Shown piece after piece: positions 54,295-63,074 of a stretch of 64,000 nucleotides of DNA. The notes under the pieces are model-generated. The model saw nothing but the letters and a program-made list of their open reading frames with translations. It made no database searches and was not told where the DNA came from. A program made the translations under genes and the position numbers. How positions within the stretch are numbered: the stretch's first letter is position 1; every line of letters starts with the position of its first letter. Where the stretch lies: positions 1 to 64,000 of the forward strand of contig CBDFKQ010000005.1 of NCBI GenBank assembly GCA_965248855.1. Reading direction: 5' to 3'. Source of the stretch: CBDFKQ01 sp965248855 (lineage in GTDB: Bacteria > Bacteroidota > Bacteroidia > Cytophagales > 172606-1).

Positions 54295-54717
54295 CTAAAC
54301 TTTCCTCAAAGAAACATCCTTTTCGTCTTCAATGTTTTTTTTTAATTCTTCCTCTTTAATAGAAACTTCAACTTTTTCAGATTTAAGATCGATTCGTATG
54401 AGAGCGAAAAGATTCATATAGATATTCGCAATCCAAACTAAAGAAAAACCGGCTATTAAATATCCTCTCCAATCTTCAAATAATAATTTGTAGTCAGTCA
54501 ACAAAAGCATGGCTATCGTCACATAATGACTAAAACAATACTCGCAGGTGAAAAGATAAAAAAGTTTTCGGGTTAGAAGTTTCTTACCCAATTTACTTTT
54601 ATCTATGCAATACTCGCGTGGTTCTCTAAAAACTTCTTCGTGAGTTACAGTCCAGGCAATACAGGCAATAGGAATAGATAAAATAAAAAGCCAGATAATT
54701 TGTAAACCTATACTCAT
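54295..54717 (-). CDS. Membrane protein with a CxxC motif, unknown, next to Mn-catalase
   Basis: The 140-residue protein has three membrane segments (about 5-25, 60-78 and 85-108). Between the first and second are charged residues with REYCIDKSK and then TCEYCFSHYV, where two Cys and a His are spaced like a metal or redox site. The tail is strongly charged (SIKEEELKKNIEDEKD). I do not recognise a named family, although the CEYCFSHYV pattern recalls DUF1360 proteins. It lies 54 bases after the catalase gene, with a perfect 16-bp palindrome between them. Confidence 0.6.
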   Translation of the reverse strand: MSIGLQIIWLFILSIPIACIAWTVTHEEVFREPREYCIDKSKLGKKLLTRKLFYLFTCEYCFSHYVTIAMLLLTDYKLLFEDWRGYLIAGFSLVWIANIYMNLFALIRIDLKSEKVEVSIKEEELKKNIEDEKDVSLRKV

Positions 54718-54735
54718 TTCTATTTTATTGATTTT

Positions 54736-54769
54736 AAATTGGGTACAGAAAAATTTCTGTACCCAATTT
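54736..54769. terminator. 16-bp palindrome between Mn-catalase and the membrane protein
   Basis: AAATTGGGTACAGAAA (54736-54751) is exactly inverted at 54754-54769, with two A between. It begins two bases after the catalase stop. A GC-containing stem without a T-run on the minus strand could be a partial terminator or transcript stabiliser. Confidence 0.55.
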
Positions 54770-54771
54770 AA

Positions 54772-55533
54772 TTATTTTTTAATTGCTTTATGAATTTCTT
54801 TAGTAATTTGATCCATAGTTACCTGAGCCTCCATTTTAATTGGAGATTCGATAAAATGAATTCCTTTTCCTTCATTCCACGGTCCGCGAAAATCTTTTTC
54901 ACCTTTATCGCCTTCACCGGTTGAATCATTATAAAACTGATCAACAATTCCCGGAGTTGGTGGAATTAAACCGATTACTAATGGATCCTTACCCATACTG
55001 TCCAAAGCAGCCATAAAAGCTTTTAGGTGGGTAATTTCGCGAGTCATTAAAAATTGTAAAGCATCTTTCGTACCCGGGTCATCACAAAAGTTTATTAATC
55101 TTTCATAAACAATTTTTGCACGTGCTTCCGCAGCAATATTACTTCGCAAATCAACATCAAGTTCACCTGTTACTTTTAAATAATCGGCCGTCCATGGGTT
55201 GCCTTGAGAATTAAATAATCCTACTCCACCACCGCCTGCGATAGCAATTAGTGGATCTGCGTCAGCGGCATCTCTATTTGTTTTCATCGGTTTCAGATGC
55301 ATTCTTGCAAGTGTTCCGATTATTTCAAGATGGCTTAATTCTTCAGTTCCGATATCCATCAATAAATCTTTTCTGGCCGGGTCATCACAATTTAAACCCT
55401 GAATAGAATATTGCATGGCAGCAGCCAGTTCGCCGTTTGCTCCGCCGAATTGTTCTAGTAACATTTTTCCGAATCTTGGATCAGGAGTGCCAATATGAAC
55501 GGTGTACATTAGTTGTTTAATGTGATGATACAT
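54772..55533 (-). CDS. Manganese catalase family protein
   Basis: Non-haem catalase of 253 residues that splits hydrogen peroxide with a dimanganese site. The ligands are visible: Glu35 (ANGELAAAMQY), Glu65 and His68 (TEELSHLEI), Glu in AAEARAKIVYE, and His in TREITHLKAF. The C-terminal half has the family extension LIPPTPGIVDQFYN. There is no signal peptide. Ending in KEIHKAIKK, it is of normal length. The gene leads a probable two-gene unit with the CxxC membrane protein. Confidence 0.93.
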   Translation of the reverse strand: MYHHIKQLMYTVHIGTPDPRFGKMLLEQFGGANGELAAAMQYSIQGLNCDDPARKDLLMDIGTEELSHLEIIGTLARMHLKPMKTNRDAADADPLIAIAGGGGVGLFNSQGNPWTADYLKVTGELDVDLRSNIAAEARAKIVYERLINFCDDPGTKDALQFLMTREITHLKAFMAALDSMGKDPLVIGLIPPTPGIVDQFYNDSTGEGDKGEKDFRGPWNEGKGIHFIESPIKMEAQVTMDQITKEIHKAIKK

Positions 55534-55728
55534 AATAAAATTAGTTAGAGTTGATTATGTTAAAAGCAATAAAAAAATGATGCCGCCCCACACCATTATA
55601 AAGGAAATTATGTGCAAGGGGTGTTATATTTTGGCTTGAACTTTATTAGTTTGGATTTAAAAAAGTTGATAAGGAAATAAATTGACAGGCAGGGAAAAAT
55701 TAAGCCAAAGTGATTATAAAATATAATA

Positions 55729-57651
55729 TTATTTAATTAATTTCTTTAAACTTGTAATGTTACCATCTTTTTCATACATTAATTCTTGCCTGCCAAGCAT
55801 TTCTTTAATAATATGTACAAATGTATTTCTTTCTGCATTTGGTATTTTCAAAAAAAGCATTTCCAAATTATATGATTTTTCATTTAAGATCATTAAAATC
55901 TGTTCCCTATAATGATTAAATATTCTTTGTGTTTCTGTTTTTTTTCTTTTTTGAACGCACACATCGCAAACCCCACATTCTTTGTCTGTCATTTCACCAA
56001 AATATTCCAATAACATAATATTTCTGCATCTATGGTTGGCTTCCACAAAGGCAACCATAGAGGTTGCCCTTTTCATTTTTATTTCTTTACGGGATATTAA
56101 TAGATTAAAGGCTGAATTAGATTTCTGAGGATCTAAACGTGGGGTAAGAAAAACAATTTGTGGTTTATCTTTTTGTTTTACATAATTTATAATGCCGTTC
56201 TTATTTAAAACTTCTAAGGTTTTTATTACTAAATCTTTTGTTGAATGAGTTTTTACGGCAATATCAGCTTCAGAGATATTTTTAAAATCACTAAATAATT
56301 CCCCTCCATAAAGCCTTAAAACAACTTTTAAAAAGAAATCAAATTGTGCATTTGCGATTTGAAAATCGTAGAGTTTATTATGGTCAATTGTAATATGTAA
56401 TTGCGATGGTTGGTAAAAAGCCTCGTTCAGTTGAATTAAACCAATTTCTTCCAATCCTTTTACAGCATAGAATGCTGGGATATTAGGTAAATTAAAGGCT
56501 TCGCAAAAGGTTTCCGAATTAAAATCAAAGCTACTAAATTCTCCACTGTTAACTGCCAATTGAAAGTAATTGCCTAAAGCCTGATAAACATTTCTTACAA
56601 ATTCTATTTCGGGGTATTGCTCTTCAACCCTTTTAATTAAGGTAAGTGCGTCTGCTTTTTGAAAAAGCAAAACAGCATAACTTTTCTGTTCGTCTCGCCC
56701 TGCACGTCCGGCTTCCTGATAATATGATTCTATATTGTCGGGGAGATCGAAATGAATAACTACCCTTACATCCGGCTTATCGATACCCATTCCGAATGCA
56801 TTAGTAGCAACTATTACTCTATAGTTATTTTCGATCCATTTTTTCTGGCTTTCCGATCTTTGTTTATAATCCAAACCCGCATGATAAAAAGTAGCAGAAA
56901 TTTTATTTTTTTGTAAGAACAACGCAATTGATTGCGTTTTTTTTCTACTTCTTACATAAATAATTGCCTGGCCTTTAATACTCTCAAGAATTTGTAATAT
57001 TTTTTTCTCCTTGTCTTCTTCAAATACAACCGAGTACGACAAATTAGGTCTTGAAAAACTTTTTTGAAATTTTTTATTTTTCCTGAAGAGAAGTTTTTCC
57101 ATGATATCCTTTTGCACTTCGGGAGTGGCGGTAGCCGTGAGGGCGAGAACAGGAATATCCGGAATTATTTGGCGAATATCGGCAATGTGCAAATAAGCAG
57201 GCCGAAAATCGTAACCCCAATGTGAAATACAATGCGCTTCATCAACAGCCAATAAGCAAATGTTCATCCTTGCAACCCGGTCAGTAAAAATATCGGTTTG
57301 TAATCTCTCCGGTGATACATAAAGAAATTTAATATCGGGGTCATTCACACAATTTTCCAAAATAATATCAATTTCTTTTCTCGACATCCCTGAGTGAACG
57401 GAAACTGCTTTAATACCTTTTTTCAATAAATTTTCAACCTGATCCTTCATTAAAGCAATTAAAGGGGAAATAACAAGGCATATTCCATCCATTGCCATTG
57501 CAGGAACCTGAAAGCAAATTGATTTCCCACCACCTGTTGGCAATAAGGCTAATGTATCTTCCTTTTTTAGAACAGATTCAATAATTTCCTCTTGCAAGGC
57601 ACGAAAGTTGTCATAGCCCCAATATCTTTTAAGTATTTCAAAAATTGACAT
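55729..57651 (-). CDS. recQ: ATP-dependent DNA helicase RecQ family
   Basis: The 640-residue helicase has the RecQ order: FRALQEEIIESVL, Walker A LPTGGGKS, DEAHCISHWGYDFRPAYL, ALTATATPEV, IIYVRSRKKTQ, ATNAFGMGIDKPDVR and QEAGRAGRDEQ. The zinc-binding segment CRNIMLLEYFGE...CGVCDVC (about residues 540-564) is kept. A winged-helix region precedes it rather than following in the usual place, and no clear HRDC domain ends the protein, which is the shorter Bacteroidota paralogue type; a second RecQ could exist elsewhere in the genome. Confidence 0.92.
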   Translation of the reverse strand: MSIFEILKRYWGYDNFRALQEEIIESVLKKEDTLALLPTGGGKSICFQVPAMAMDGICLVISPLIALMKDQVENLLKKGIKAVSVHSGMSRKEIDIILENCVNDPDIKFLYVSPERLQTDIFTDRVARMNICLLAVDEAHCISHWGYDFRPAYLHIADIRQIIPDIPVLALTATATPEVQKDIMEKLLFRKNKKFQKSFSRPNLSYSVVFEEDKEKKILQILESIKGQAIIYVRSRKKTQSIALFLQKNKISATFYHAGLDYKQRSESQKKWIENNYRVIVATNAFGMGIDKPDVRVVIHFDLPDNIESYYQEAGRAGRDEQKSYAVLLFQKADALTLIKRVEEQYPEIEFVRNVYQALGNYFQLAVNSGEFSSFDFNSETFCEAFNLPNIPAFYAVKGLEEIGLIQLNEAFYQPSQLHITIDHNKLYDFQIANAQFDFFLKVVLRLYGGELFSDFKNISEADIAVKTHSTKDLVIKTLEVLNKNGIINYVKQKDKPQIVFLTPRLDPQKSNSAFNLLISRKEIKMKRATSMVAFVEANHRCRNIMLLEYFGEMTDKECGVCDVCVQKRKKTETQRIFNHYREQILMILNEKSYNLEMLFLKIPNAERNTFVHIIKEMLGRQELMYEKDGNITSLKKLIK

Positions 57652-57672
57652 TCTTTTTATTTATCATTAAAT

Positions 57673-58623
57673 CTATTTTAATTGATTAATAAATGTAGAA
57701 ATTTTATTGATCAAAGTGGGGGAAAGGGGAAGAGAAGGATTATTATAAGTTAAAATATTTTTTTGTCTATCTGCTTCCGCATTTTTTAAAATATGATTCA
57801 TTCCATCTATTATACATAACTCGGCTTTGGGTTGGGCTTTATTTAAATTTTGAGCATCGTTTAAACTTACTTGAATATCGGTTGTTCCTTGAATAATCAG
57901 AATTGGAATTTGTATATTTTTAATTTCTTTTTGAGGGTCAAATTTAAACCATGATATCATTTATGGTTGTACGCTATTACGAAAAAGCATTGAAGAATAT
58001 TTTATGTTTTTCACTAATTTTCCTTCAACCAAACTATCTATTACACTAAAAGCTTCGGATTTAAAAGGTTCAGGCTGACTTTTTAATTGCGCTTTTAAAA
58101 TTTTATCGGCTGATTGCCCTGCTCCTGCCAAAGAAATATATCCATTTACAGACGATTTTCGAATTGCAACCATTCCTAAAAGTGATCCTTCGCTATGGCC
58201 TGCAACTATTATTTTACTAAATCTCTTATCATTTTTAAAAAAATCTATAATGGTCACAACATCGTCAATATAATCGTCAAAACGTAAATTTTCTTCTTTT
58301 GCATTAAAACCCTTGCTTTCACCTACCATTCTTTTATCGTATCTAAATGTGGCAATATTTTGTATTGATAAGTCATCTGCTATTAGGTTATAAGTATTTG
58401 TAATCATTCCCGGCTGGTTTCCATTTCTATCTGTTGGTCCTGAACCTGCGATTATTATTAATAATGGCATTTTTTTATTTATTGTAGGAAAGATTAAGGT
58501 GCCAAATAATTTTCCGGAAAATGTTGGTATAAATACATTCAGGGAATCTTTATTTAAATATTTTTGGGCAGAAATGGAGTGAAAAAACAATAAAACAAAT
58601 AATAAACATGTTATTTTTTTCAT
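57673..58623 (-). pseudogene. Secreted alpha/beta hydrolase interrupted by one in-frame stop codon
   Basis: Two contiguous frames in the same phase make one alpha/beta hydrolase. The 5' part (58623-57961) has a signal peptide (MKKITCLLFVLLFFHSISAQ), the LIIIAGSGPTDRNGN oxyanion segment and the nucleophile GHSEGSLLG. It stops at a TAA (57963-57961) after NSVQP. The very next codon, ATG, opens the 3' part (57960-57673), MISWFKFDPQKEIK, which carries the acid (QGTTDIQV) and His (DGMNHILK). Homologues read QPY then ISWF, so a Tyr codon to TAA change is likely. Either a pseudogene, a sequencing error, or two peptides that reassemble. Confidence 0.75.
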
Positions 58624-58629
58624 AAGAAA

Positions 58630-59295
58630 TTAAGATAAATTAGAATTAATTTTTTCCTTTTTGAAAATCATATAGGAATAGATGATTGAAATAATTGATA
58701 AAACAACAGATAATATTGTAATTAAAACAAACTTGTATTTTTCAGGAGTGAATAAAATAATTACCGTAGTAATTAAGCCGCCCCAAAACCAAATTTTAGA
58801 AGCCCATTGATGGGTTTTACGCCATACTGTTTCATTGTTTAAAGTCCATGGTGTTCTTATCCCAAAATAATAATTAGGCTTGATACTGAACATGAAATTG
58901 CCTAAGCCGGATATTAATAAACATATGCCAATAGCAATCGAAGATATTATTAAGCCATTAAAGTTTTTATTTACAGCACCAATAAATATGATAGCTGTAA
59001 TAAAACTTAAAAATATACTCACAAGCAACCTTAGTTTATTGTAATTTAAATTATTTATCAAATACTTTTTAGAGGAAATACTTTGCGTGAAAAACATTGT
59101 GATATTAACCACCATGTTCAATACTATAAAAATTAATAATGCTTCTTTTTTATCAGCATATCCGTTAGGCCGGCCGGAAATATCAAAATGTATTGCTATT
59201 TCTGAAGGTATTTCTTTCCAAAAATAAATAACGTATACGAAGGGCGTAAATATCACAATCCAAATTAATCCTTCTATTATAAATCGTTGTTTCAT
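58630..59295 (-). CDS. sdpI: SdpI family membrane protein (DUF1648-SdpI)
   Basis: I take the start at 59295 (MKQRFIIEGLIWIVIF), four bases past the sdpR-like stop; the longer frame overlaps that gene. The 221-residue protein begins with a DUF1648 segment (PSEIAIHFDISGRPNGYADKK) and has about six membrane helices with the SdpI repeat GNFMFSIKPNYYFGIRTPWTL then NETVWRKTHQWASKIW. In Bacillus, SdpI is immunity protein to the SdpC toxin and sequesters the repressor SdpR. No SdpC toxin gene is seen here, so the role is uncertain. Confidence 0.87.
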   Translation of the reverse strand: MKQRFIIEGLIWIVIFTPFVYVIYFWKEIPSEIAIHFDISGRPNGYADKKEALLIFIVLNMVVNITMFFTQSISSKKYLINNLNYNKLRLLVSIFLSFITAIIFIGAVNKNFNGLIISSIAIGICLLISGLGNFMFSIKPNYYFGIRTPWTLNNETVWRKTHQWASKIWFWGGLITTVIILFTPEKYKFVLITILSVVLSIISIIYSYMIFKKEKINSNLS

Positions 59296-59299
59296 ATCA

Positions 59300-59560
59300 T
59301 TAAGTTTTCTTTTGTAATTCAATAAGCCATATCATTAATTCATTCAAAACCGTTGTATTTATTGAATAATATATAAACTGCCCTTTCTTAATGCTCGTAA
59401 CAAGGTCTGCCTGCTTTAATAAATCGAGATGATGAGAAATACTTGGTTTCGAAATATTAAACTTATCAGCTATTTCACCGGCTGTCATATCTTTTTCTTT
59501 CAAAAAATCTAATATTTGCCTGCGTGTTCCATCATTTAAAGCTTTAAAAACTTCGTTCAT
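59300..59560 (-). CDS. sdpR: ArsR/SdpR family transcriptional repressor
   Basis: An 86-residue winged-helix regulator: FKALNDGTRRQILDFLKEKDMTAG (helix 1-2), DKFNISKPSISHHLDLLKQADL (recognition helix with S-K-P-S-I-S-H-H) and a beta wing IKKGQFIYYSI. It lacks the metal-binding cysteines of ArsR and matches autorepressor SdpR. A perfect 9-bp palindrome 10 bases before the start covers the likely -7 element. It is the first gene of an operon with sdpI. Confidence 0.88.
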   Translation of the reverse strand: MNEVFKALNDGTRRQILDFLKEKDMTAGEIADKFNISKPSISHHLDLLKQADLVTSIKKGQFIYYSINTTVLNELMIWLIELQKKT

Positions 59561-59569
59561 TAATTATAT

Positions 59570-59589
59570 ATTTAGACAAATGTCTAAAT
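59570..59589. promoter_or_regulatory. Palindromic SdpR operator overlapping the promoter
   Basis: ATTTAGACA and TGTCTAAAT flank AA, a perfect 9-bp inverted repeat. On the minus strand it includes GACATTTG (59584-59577), one mismatch from TAnnTTTG, with TTG 20 bases upstream. Binding by the product of the first gene would block transcription. Confidence 0.7.
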
Positions 59590-59730
59590 TAAAATTTTAT
59601 TTTACAATTGAATTTTAATTTATTTCAAATTTTTATTATTATTATTATTAGCTGATGTTATGTAAATTATTTTTGCAATAGTCATTACTGCATAATCTTT
59701 AATTTTGGGTAATTCAAATCATTTAAGGGA

Positions 59731-59760
59731 TTGTTTAAATATGAATAAACTGATATTGAT
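59731..59760 (-). repeat. Dispersed intergenic repeat, family 1, copy E
   Basis: On the minus strand the core is ATATCAGTTTATTCATA then TTTAAACAA, a diverged copy of the consensus. Confidence 0.5.
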
Positions 59761-59996
59761 AAACTGATTATTTAATCAGTTTTATTTTGGCCTAGGGATT
59801 GGAAAGTAAGGCGCGAGCCTCAGGCAAGCTTCAGGCATTTATTTTAATCTATTTTATAACTGAATAAGTTTAAAATAAAATCATAAATAATTCAATATTT
59901 AAACAGAATTAATTTTTATATTATTAATCTTAAATATTTTGGTGTGGTATCAATTGGTGAAAACAATTGTGAATCTTTCAATAGTTTTTATTAAAG

Positions 59997-60026
59997 AACT
60001 TTATGAATATATCAATATCGTTTTTT
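59997..60026 (-). repeat. Dispersed intergenic repeat, family 1, copy D
   Basis: On the minus strand a run of A precedes CGATATTGATATATTCATAA and AGTT, differing from copy B at three core positions. It lies 31 bases after the DUF5916 stop. Confidence 0.6.
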
Positions 60027-60056
60027 AGATAATGCAAAAAGAAGCATTAATTCTTT

Positions 60057-62339
60057 TTAGAATTGTTTTAAAAAAGAAATTTTGGCGATAAAATTACTTT
60101 CCTGTTGCCTTTGGGTAAGCATATTGACATGCGACCTATCAATAGTGATGTTATTTTTATTGTAAACAGGAGCAGTATATTGATAATCGTAGAAATTTTG
60201 GTTGTAAACCAAATAAATAAAACTCAATGGTTTAAATTCCCATGCTAACCTTATGTTCCAAACATCCCTGTTATTAAAAGTGTTTTTTTGGTAAAAACTT
60301 ATTAATTGCACACGCGGGTTTAAAGCTGTTCTATTTTCAATACTCCACAATTGTATGTCTTTCGTAAATAAATCTTCACCTACATTTTTTAATTTATTTA
60401 TTTCATAGTTTAATCCTAAGGAAAAATGCGGTATAGGTGAATACCTTAAATGAGAAAGAAAATAAGTTAATTTACCATCATAATATCTACCCGTTTGAAA
60501 ATCCGTTGATATATAAAACTTTTTTGATTGATCTGTACTTAAAAGTACTTCGTATCTGTTATAATTAAACTTTCCTGAACTTATATTTAAATCTAAAGGC
60601 CTTAAATCTCCATCATCCAATCTTTCAAATACCGGATTTACAAAAACACCAAAAAGCCCGCCGTTTTGGAAAGTAAACCAAAGAGGATTAAAGTTTAATT
60701 GATATTCCTGAACATAACCGGTAGAAAGTTTATGAAAGACCTCCATAAAAACGCCGGGTTCAAAATTTCTAATCCATTTTGGCAGCCATTTTGCTCTATT
60801 TACTAAAAACATACCCGGAGTGGTTGCTATAACATCCTGCCTTGACACAAAACCAACCTCTGGCGAAAAATCTTTAGAAACTATAGATTCCGTCCACCAA
60901 CCAACCCATTGATTATTTTTATGCATGAATTGTGCATAGCCGGAGTATCCATTGCCTTTATATTTACCTGAAGTAGAAGTTATTCCCATAAAGTTAAATG
61001 ATAATGATTCGCTTATTCTAAAAAAACCATCAAAAGAACCTGTTAAATTAGTGTAACTTGGCGTTGTATCATTAAGGCTTGCCTGGTTTTTTGCGGTAAT
61101 CAATCCACCAATTCTATTTTGTTCACCAATGTTTTCTGAAAACCTTGCTATAGCATAGTAAGTAAGAGGGCTATCCTTATAATTTCTCTGGCGCATTAAA
61201 ATACCTCCAAAATTTCTTTTTAATGACCTGTAAACAAACCTGCCACCTACATCAATAGGAATGGGCTTTCCAAAATCGTCTAATCCTATTTTTCGACTAA
61301 AGAAAGGTTGTATAACCATTTGACCTCCTATAGTTTCATCTATTGGAGCGATTCCTACACCAAACAAACTTGCATTTTCTAAAAAGAATTGGCGGCGTTC
61401 CGGAAAAAAGACTTCAAACCGAGTTACATTATTTACTTGTCTATCCACATCTGCCTGAGCGAAATCGGTATTCGCTGTAATATCAAGTACGGCACTTGGA
61501 TTTATTGCCCATTTTATATCACCACCTAATTTTAAATTTGTATTACCGGTATAACCAATGTCATCCCCTGCCTTTTTATCATCGGAAAATAATAAATAAG
61601 GTTGCACACGTATATTTGGCGACGGTGGAGGAGGTTTAATACCACTTAAAATGCCTGCATAGTCCATCCTATAAGCAGAAAAAGCTCTTGGAAAAGGGTT
61701 CCACGCGGAAATTTCGTTAGAAAATCTCCTGTTACGAAAAAAGTTTATACCCCATGACTGCACTGAGTCTTTACTTTTGGGATATCTTAATGTTTGCCAT
61801 GGAATGCTATATTCGGCAACCCATCCTGAATCTGATATAAAAGTTCGCACTTTCCAAAGCCCTTCCCATTCCGAATCATATAAGGCATCATCGAAGGAAA
61901 GTAAATCGCGCTGAGTGCCATAAGGATTTGTTGCGAGGGACATTGCATTTCGCTTGTCATTAAAACCATCAATGGAAATACCGAAAAAATCATGAGATAA
62001 TGGATCGAAATCTCTTTTAAAATTTGGAACTCTTATACCTTTTTTTCCCAACGTATCTTTGTTAAAAACACCTATATACAGATAACGTCTATTATATAAC
62101 ATTTTAACCCAAGAGTCGAAATTTGCTTTATCGCCTTGATTTGGTTCAACCTGAATAAAATTACTTGTAGCTTTTTGATTTTTCCATTCAGCTTCGTCAA
62201 GCTTTCCATCAATTTTTAAATTATTTTTTATTTCACCCGCTTCTATTTTTTTTTTATCCTCTAATGGTGAAAAGACAGTTGCCGGTTTTTGTGCTGCTGC
62301 TGCTAAAGAAATAAAGAAAAGAAAAAAGCTGATTTTCAT
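60057..62339 (-). CDS. DUF5916 outer-membrane protein with carbohydrate-binding module 9-like domain
   Basis: The 760-residue exported protein (signal peptide ending AAAQK) starts with a CBM9-like sandwich (about 35-235): LKIDGKLDEAEWKNQ, FDSWVKMLYNRRYLYIGVFNKD and WGINFFRNRRFSNEISAWNPF. The remaining DUF5916 part (FEVFFPERRQFFLENASLF) is rich in alternating aromatic strands and ends in IAKISFLKQF, consistent with an outer-membrane barrel. The family is abundant in Bacteroidota and its function is unknown; sugar or phosphate binding is only a guess. It is monocistronic. Confidence 0.9.
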   Translation of the reverse strand: MKISFFLFFISLAAAAQKPATVFSPLEDKKKIEAGEIKNNLKIDGKLDEAEWKNQKATSNFIQVEPNQGDKANFDSWVKMLYNRRYLYIGVFNKDTLGKKGIRVPNFKRDFDPLSHDFFGISIDGFNDKRNAMSLATNPYGTQRDLLSFDDALYDSEWEGLWKVRTFISDSGWVAEYSIPWQTLRYPKSKDSVQSWGINFFRNRRFSNEISAWNPFPRAFSAYRMDYAGILSGIKPPPPSPNIRVQPYLLFSDDKKAGDDIGYTGNTNLKLGGDIKWAINPSAVLDITANTDFAQADVDRQVNNVTRFEVFFPERRQFFLENASLFGVGIAPIDETIGGQMVIQPFFSRKIGLDDFGKPIPIDVGGRFVYRSLKRNFGGILMRQRNYKDSPLTYYAIARFSENIGEQNRIGGLITAKNQASLNDTTPSYTNLTGSFDGFFRISESLSFNFMGITSTSGKYKGNGYSGYAQFMHKNNQWVGWWTESIVSKDFSPEVGFVSRQDVIATTPGMFLVNRAKWLPKWIRNFEPGVFMEVFHKLSTGYVQEYQLNFNPLWFTFQNGGLFGVFVNPVFERLDDGDLRPLDLNISSGKFNYNRYEVLLSTDQSKKFYISTDFQTGRYYDGKLTYFLSHLRYSPIPHFSLGLNYEINKLKNVGEDLFTKDIQLWSIENRTALNPRVQLISFYQKNTFNNRDVWNIRLAWEFKPLSFIYLVYNQNFYDYQYTAPVYNKNNITIDRSHVNMLTQRQQESNFIAKISFLKQF

Positions 62340-62478
62340 GTGGTTTGATTTATTAACCCGGTTAGAGCTAATTTTTATACTCCTAAATTAAATGGTATAT
62401 AAAGGATAATAAAAATCTAAAAAAAATATTTTATAGAAATGTAAGGTATTCTTTATAATAGAATATTTATGTATGTAT

Positions 62479-62997
62479 TTATTTTTCTCCTAATAATTCC
62501 TCATAAATTTTAAAATTCTCCTCATCAAAACAAACAAAAATTACTTTTTTAATACTTATCTGTTCTTTATAAAAATTTCGAACTGCCTTAATAGCAATAA
62601 TCGCAGCTTTATCTTTTGGGAAACTATATATACCGGTACTTATATTAGGGAAAGCAATGGTTTCAACTTTTAATTCTTCTGCAAGTTTTAAAGAATTGGT
62701 ATAACAATCGTTTAATAATTCTTCTTCATTTTTATTCCCTCCACTCCAAACCGGCCCTACTGTATGTATTACAAATTTTGAAGGTAAATTTCCACCGGAA
62801 GTATAAACGGCCTCTCCTACATTGCAACCGCCTTGTTTATTTCTTATTTTTACACACTCTTCTAAAATAATTTTCCCACCTTTTCTATGTATTGCGCCAT
62901 CCACTCCTCCACCACCTAAAAGGGAAGAGTTTGCAGCATTTACTATTGCATCCACTTTAACTTCTGTAATATCTGCATTGATAAGTTGTATTTCCAT
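62479..62997 (-). CDS. Macro domain protein (O-acetyl-ADP-ribose deacetylase type)
   Basis: The 172-residue single macro domain has VDAIVNAANSSLLGGGGVDGAIHRKGG (in two parts, about residues 15-41) and ISTGIYSFPKDKAA, the ADP-ribose contacts of the YmdB/MacroD class. Such enzymes remove O-acetyl from ADP-ribose or mono-ADP-ribose from proteins and DNA. It has no NAD-consuming partner nearby. It lies downstream of a pseudouridine synthase gene, but a strong terminator stands between. Confidence 0.93.
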   Translation of the reverse strand: MEIQLINADITEVKVDAIVNAANSSLLGGGGVDGAIHRKGGKIILEECVKIRNKQGGCNVGEAVYTSGGNLPSKFVIHTVGPVWSGGNKNEEELLNDCYTNSLKLAEELKVETIAFPNISTGIYSFPKDKAAIIAIKAVRNFYKEQISIKKVIFVCFDEENFKIYEELLGEK

Positions 62998-63010
62998 ATT
63001 TTTTTAAACA

Positions 63011-63057
63011 AAAAAAAGTCGGTAAATTCTCAAATTGAAAATTTACCGACTTTTTTT
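63011..63057 (-). terminator. Rho-independent terminator after the pseudouridine synthase
   Basis: AAAAAAAGTCGGTAAAT (63011-63027) is exactly inverted at 63041-63057, a 17-bp stem with a 13-base loop; on the minus strand it ends in a T-run. Confidence 0.9.
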
Positions 63058-63074
63058 ATATTATTAACTAATTA

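Larger units (their letters stand above)
59590..60056. other. Intergenic region with repeats, 467 bp
   Basis: It separates DUF5916 and sdpR (both minus). It holds family 1 repeat copies D (59997-60026) and E (59731-59760), both on the minus strand, and a GC-rich island at about 59793-59838 (GGCGCGAGCCTCAGGCAAGC). No gene, RNA or clear terminator is seen. Confidence 0.55.
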
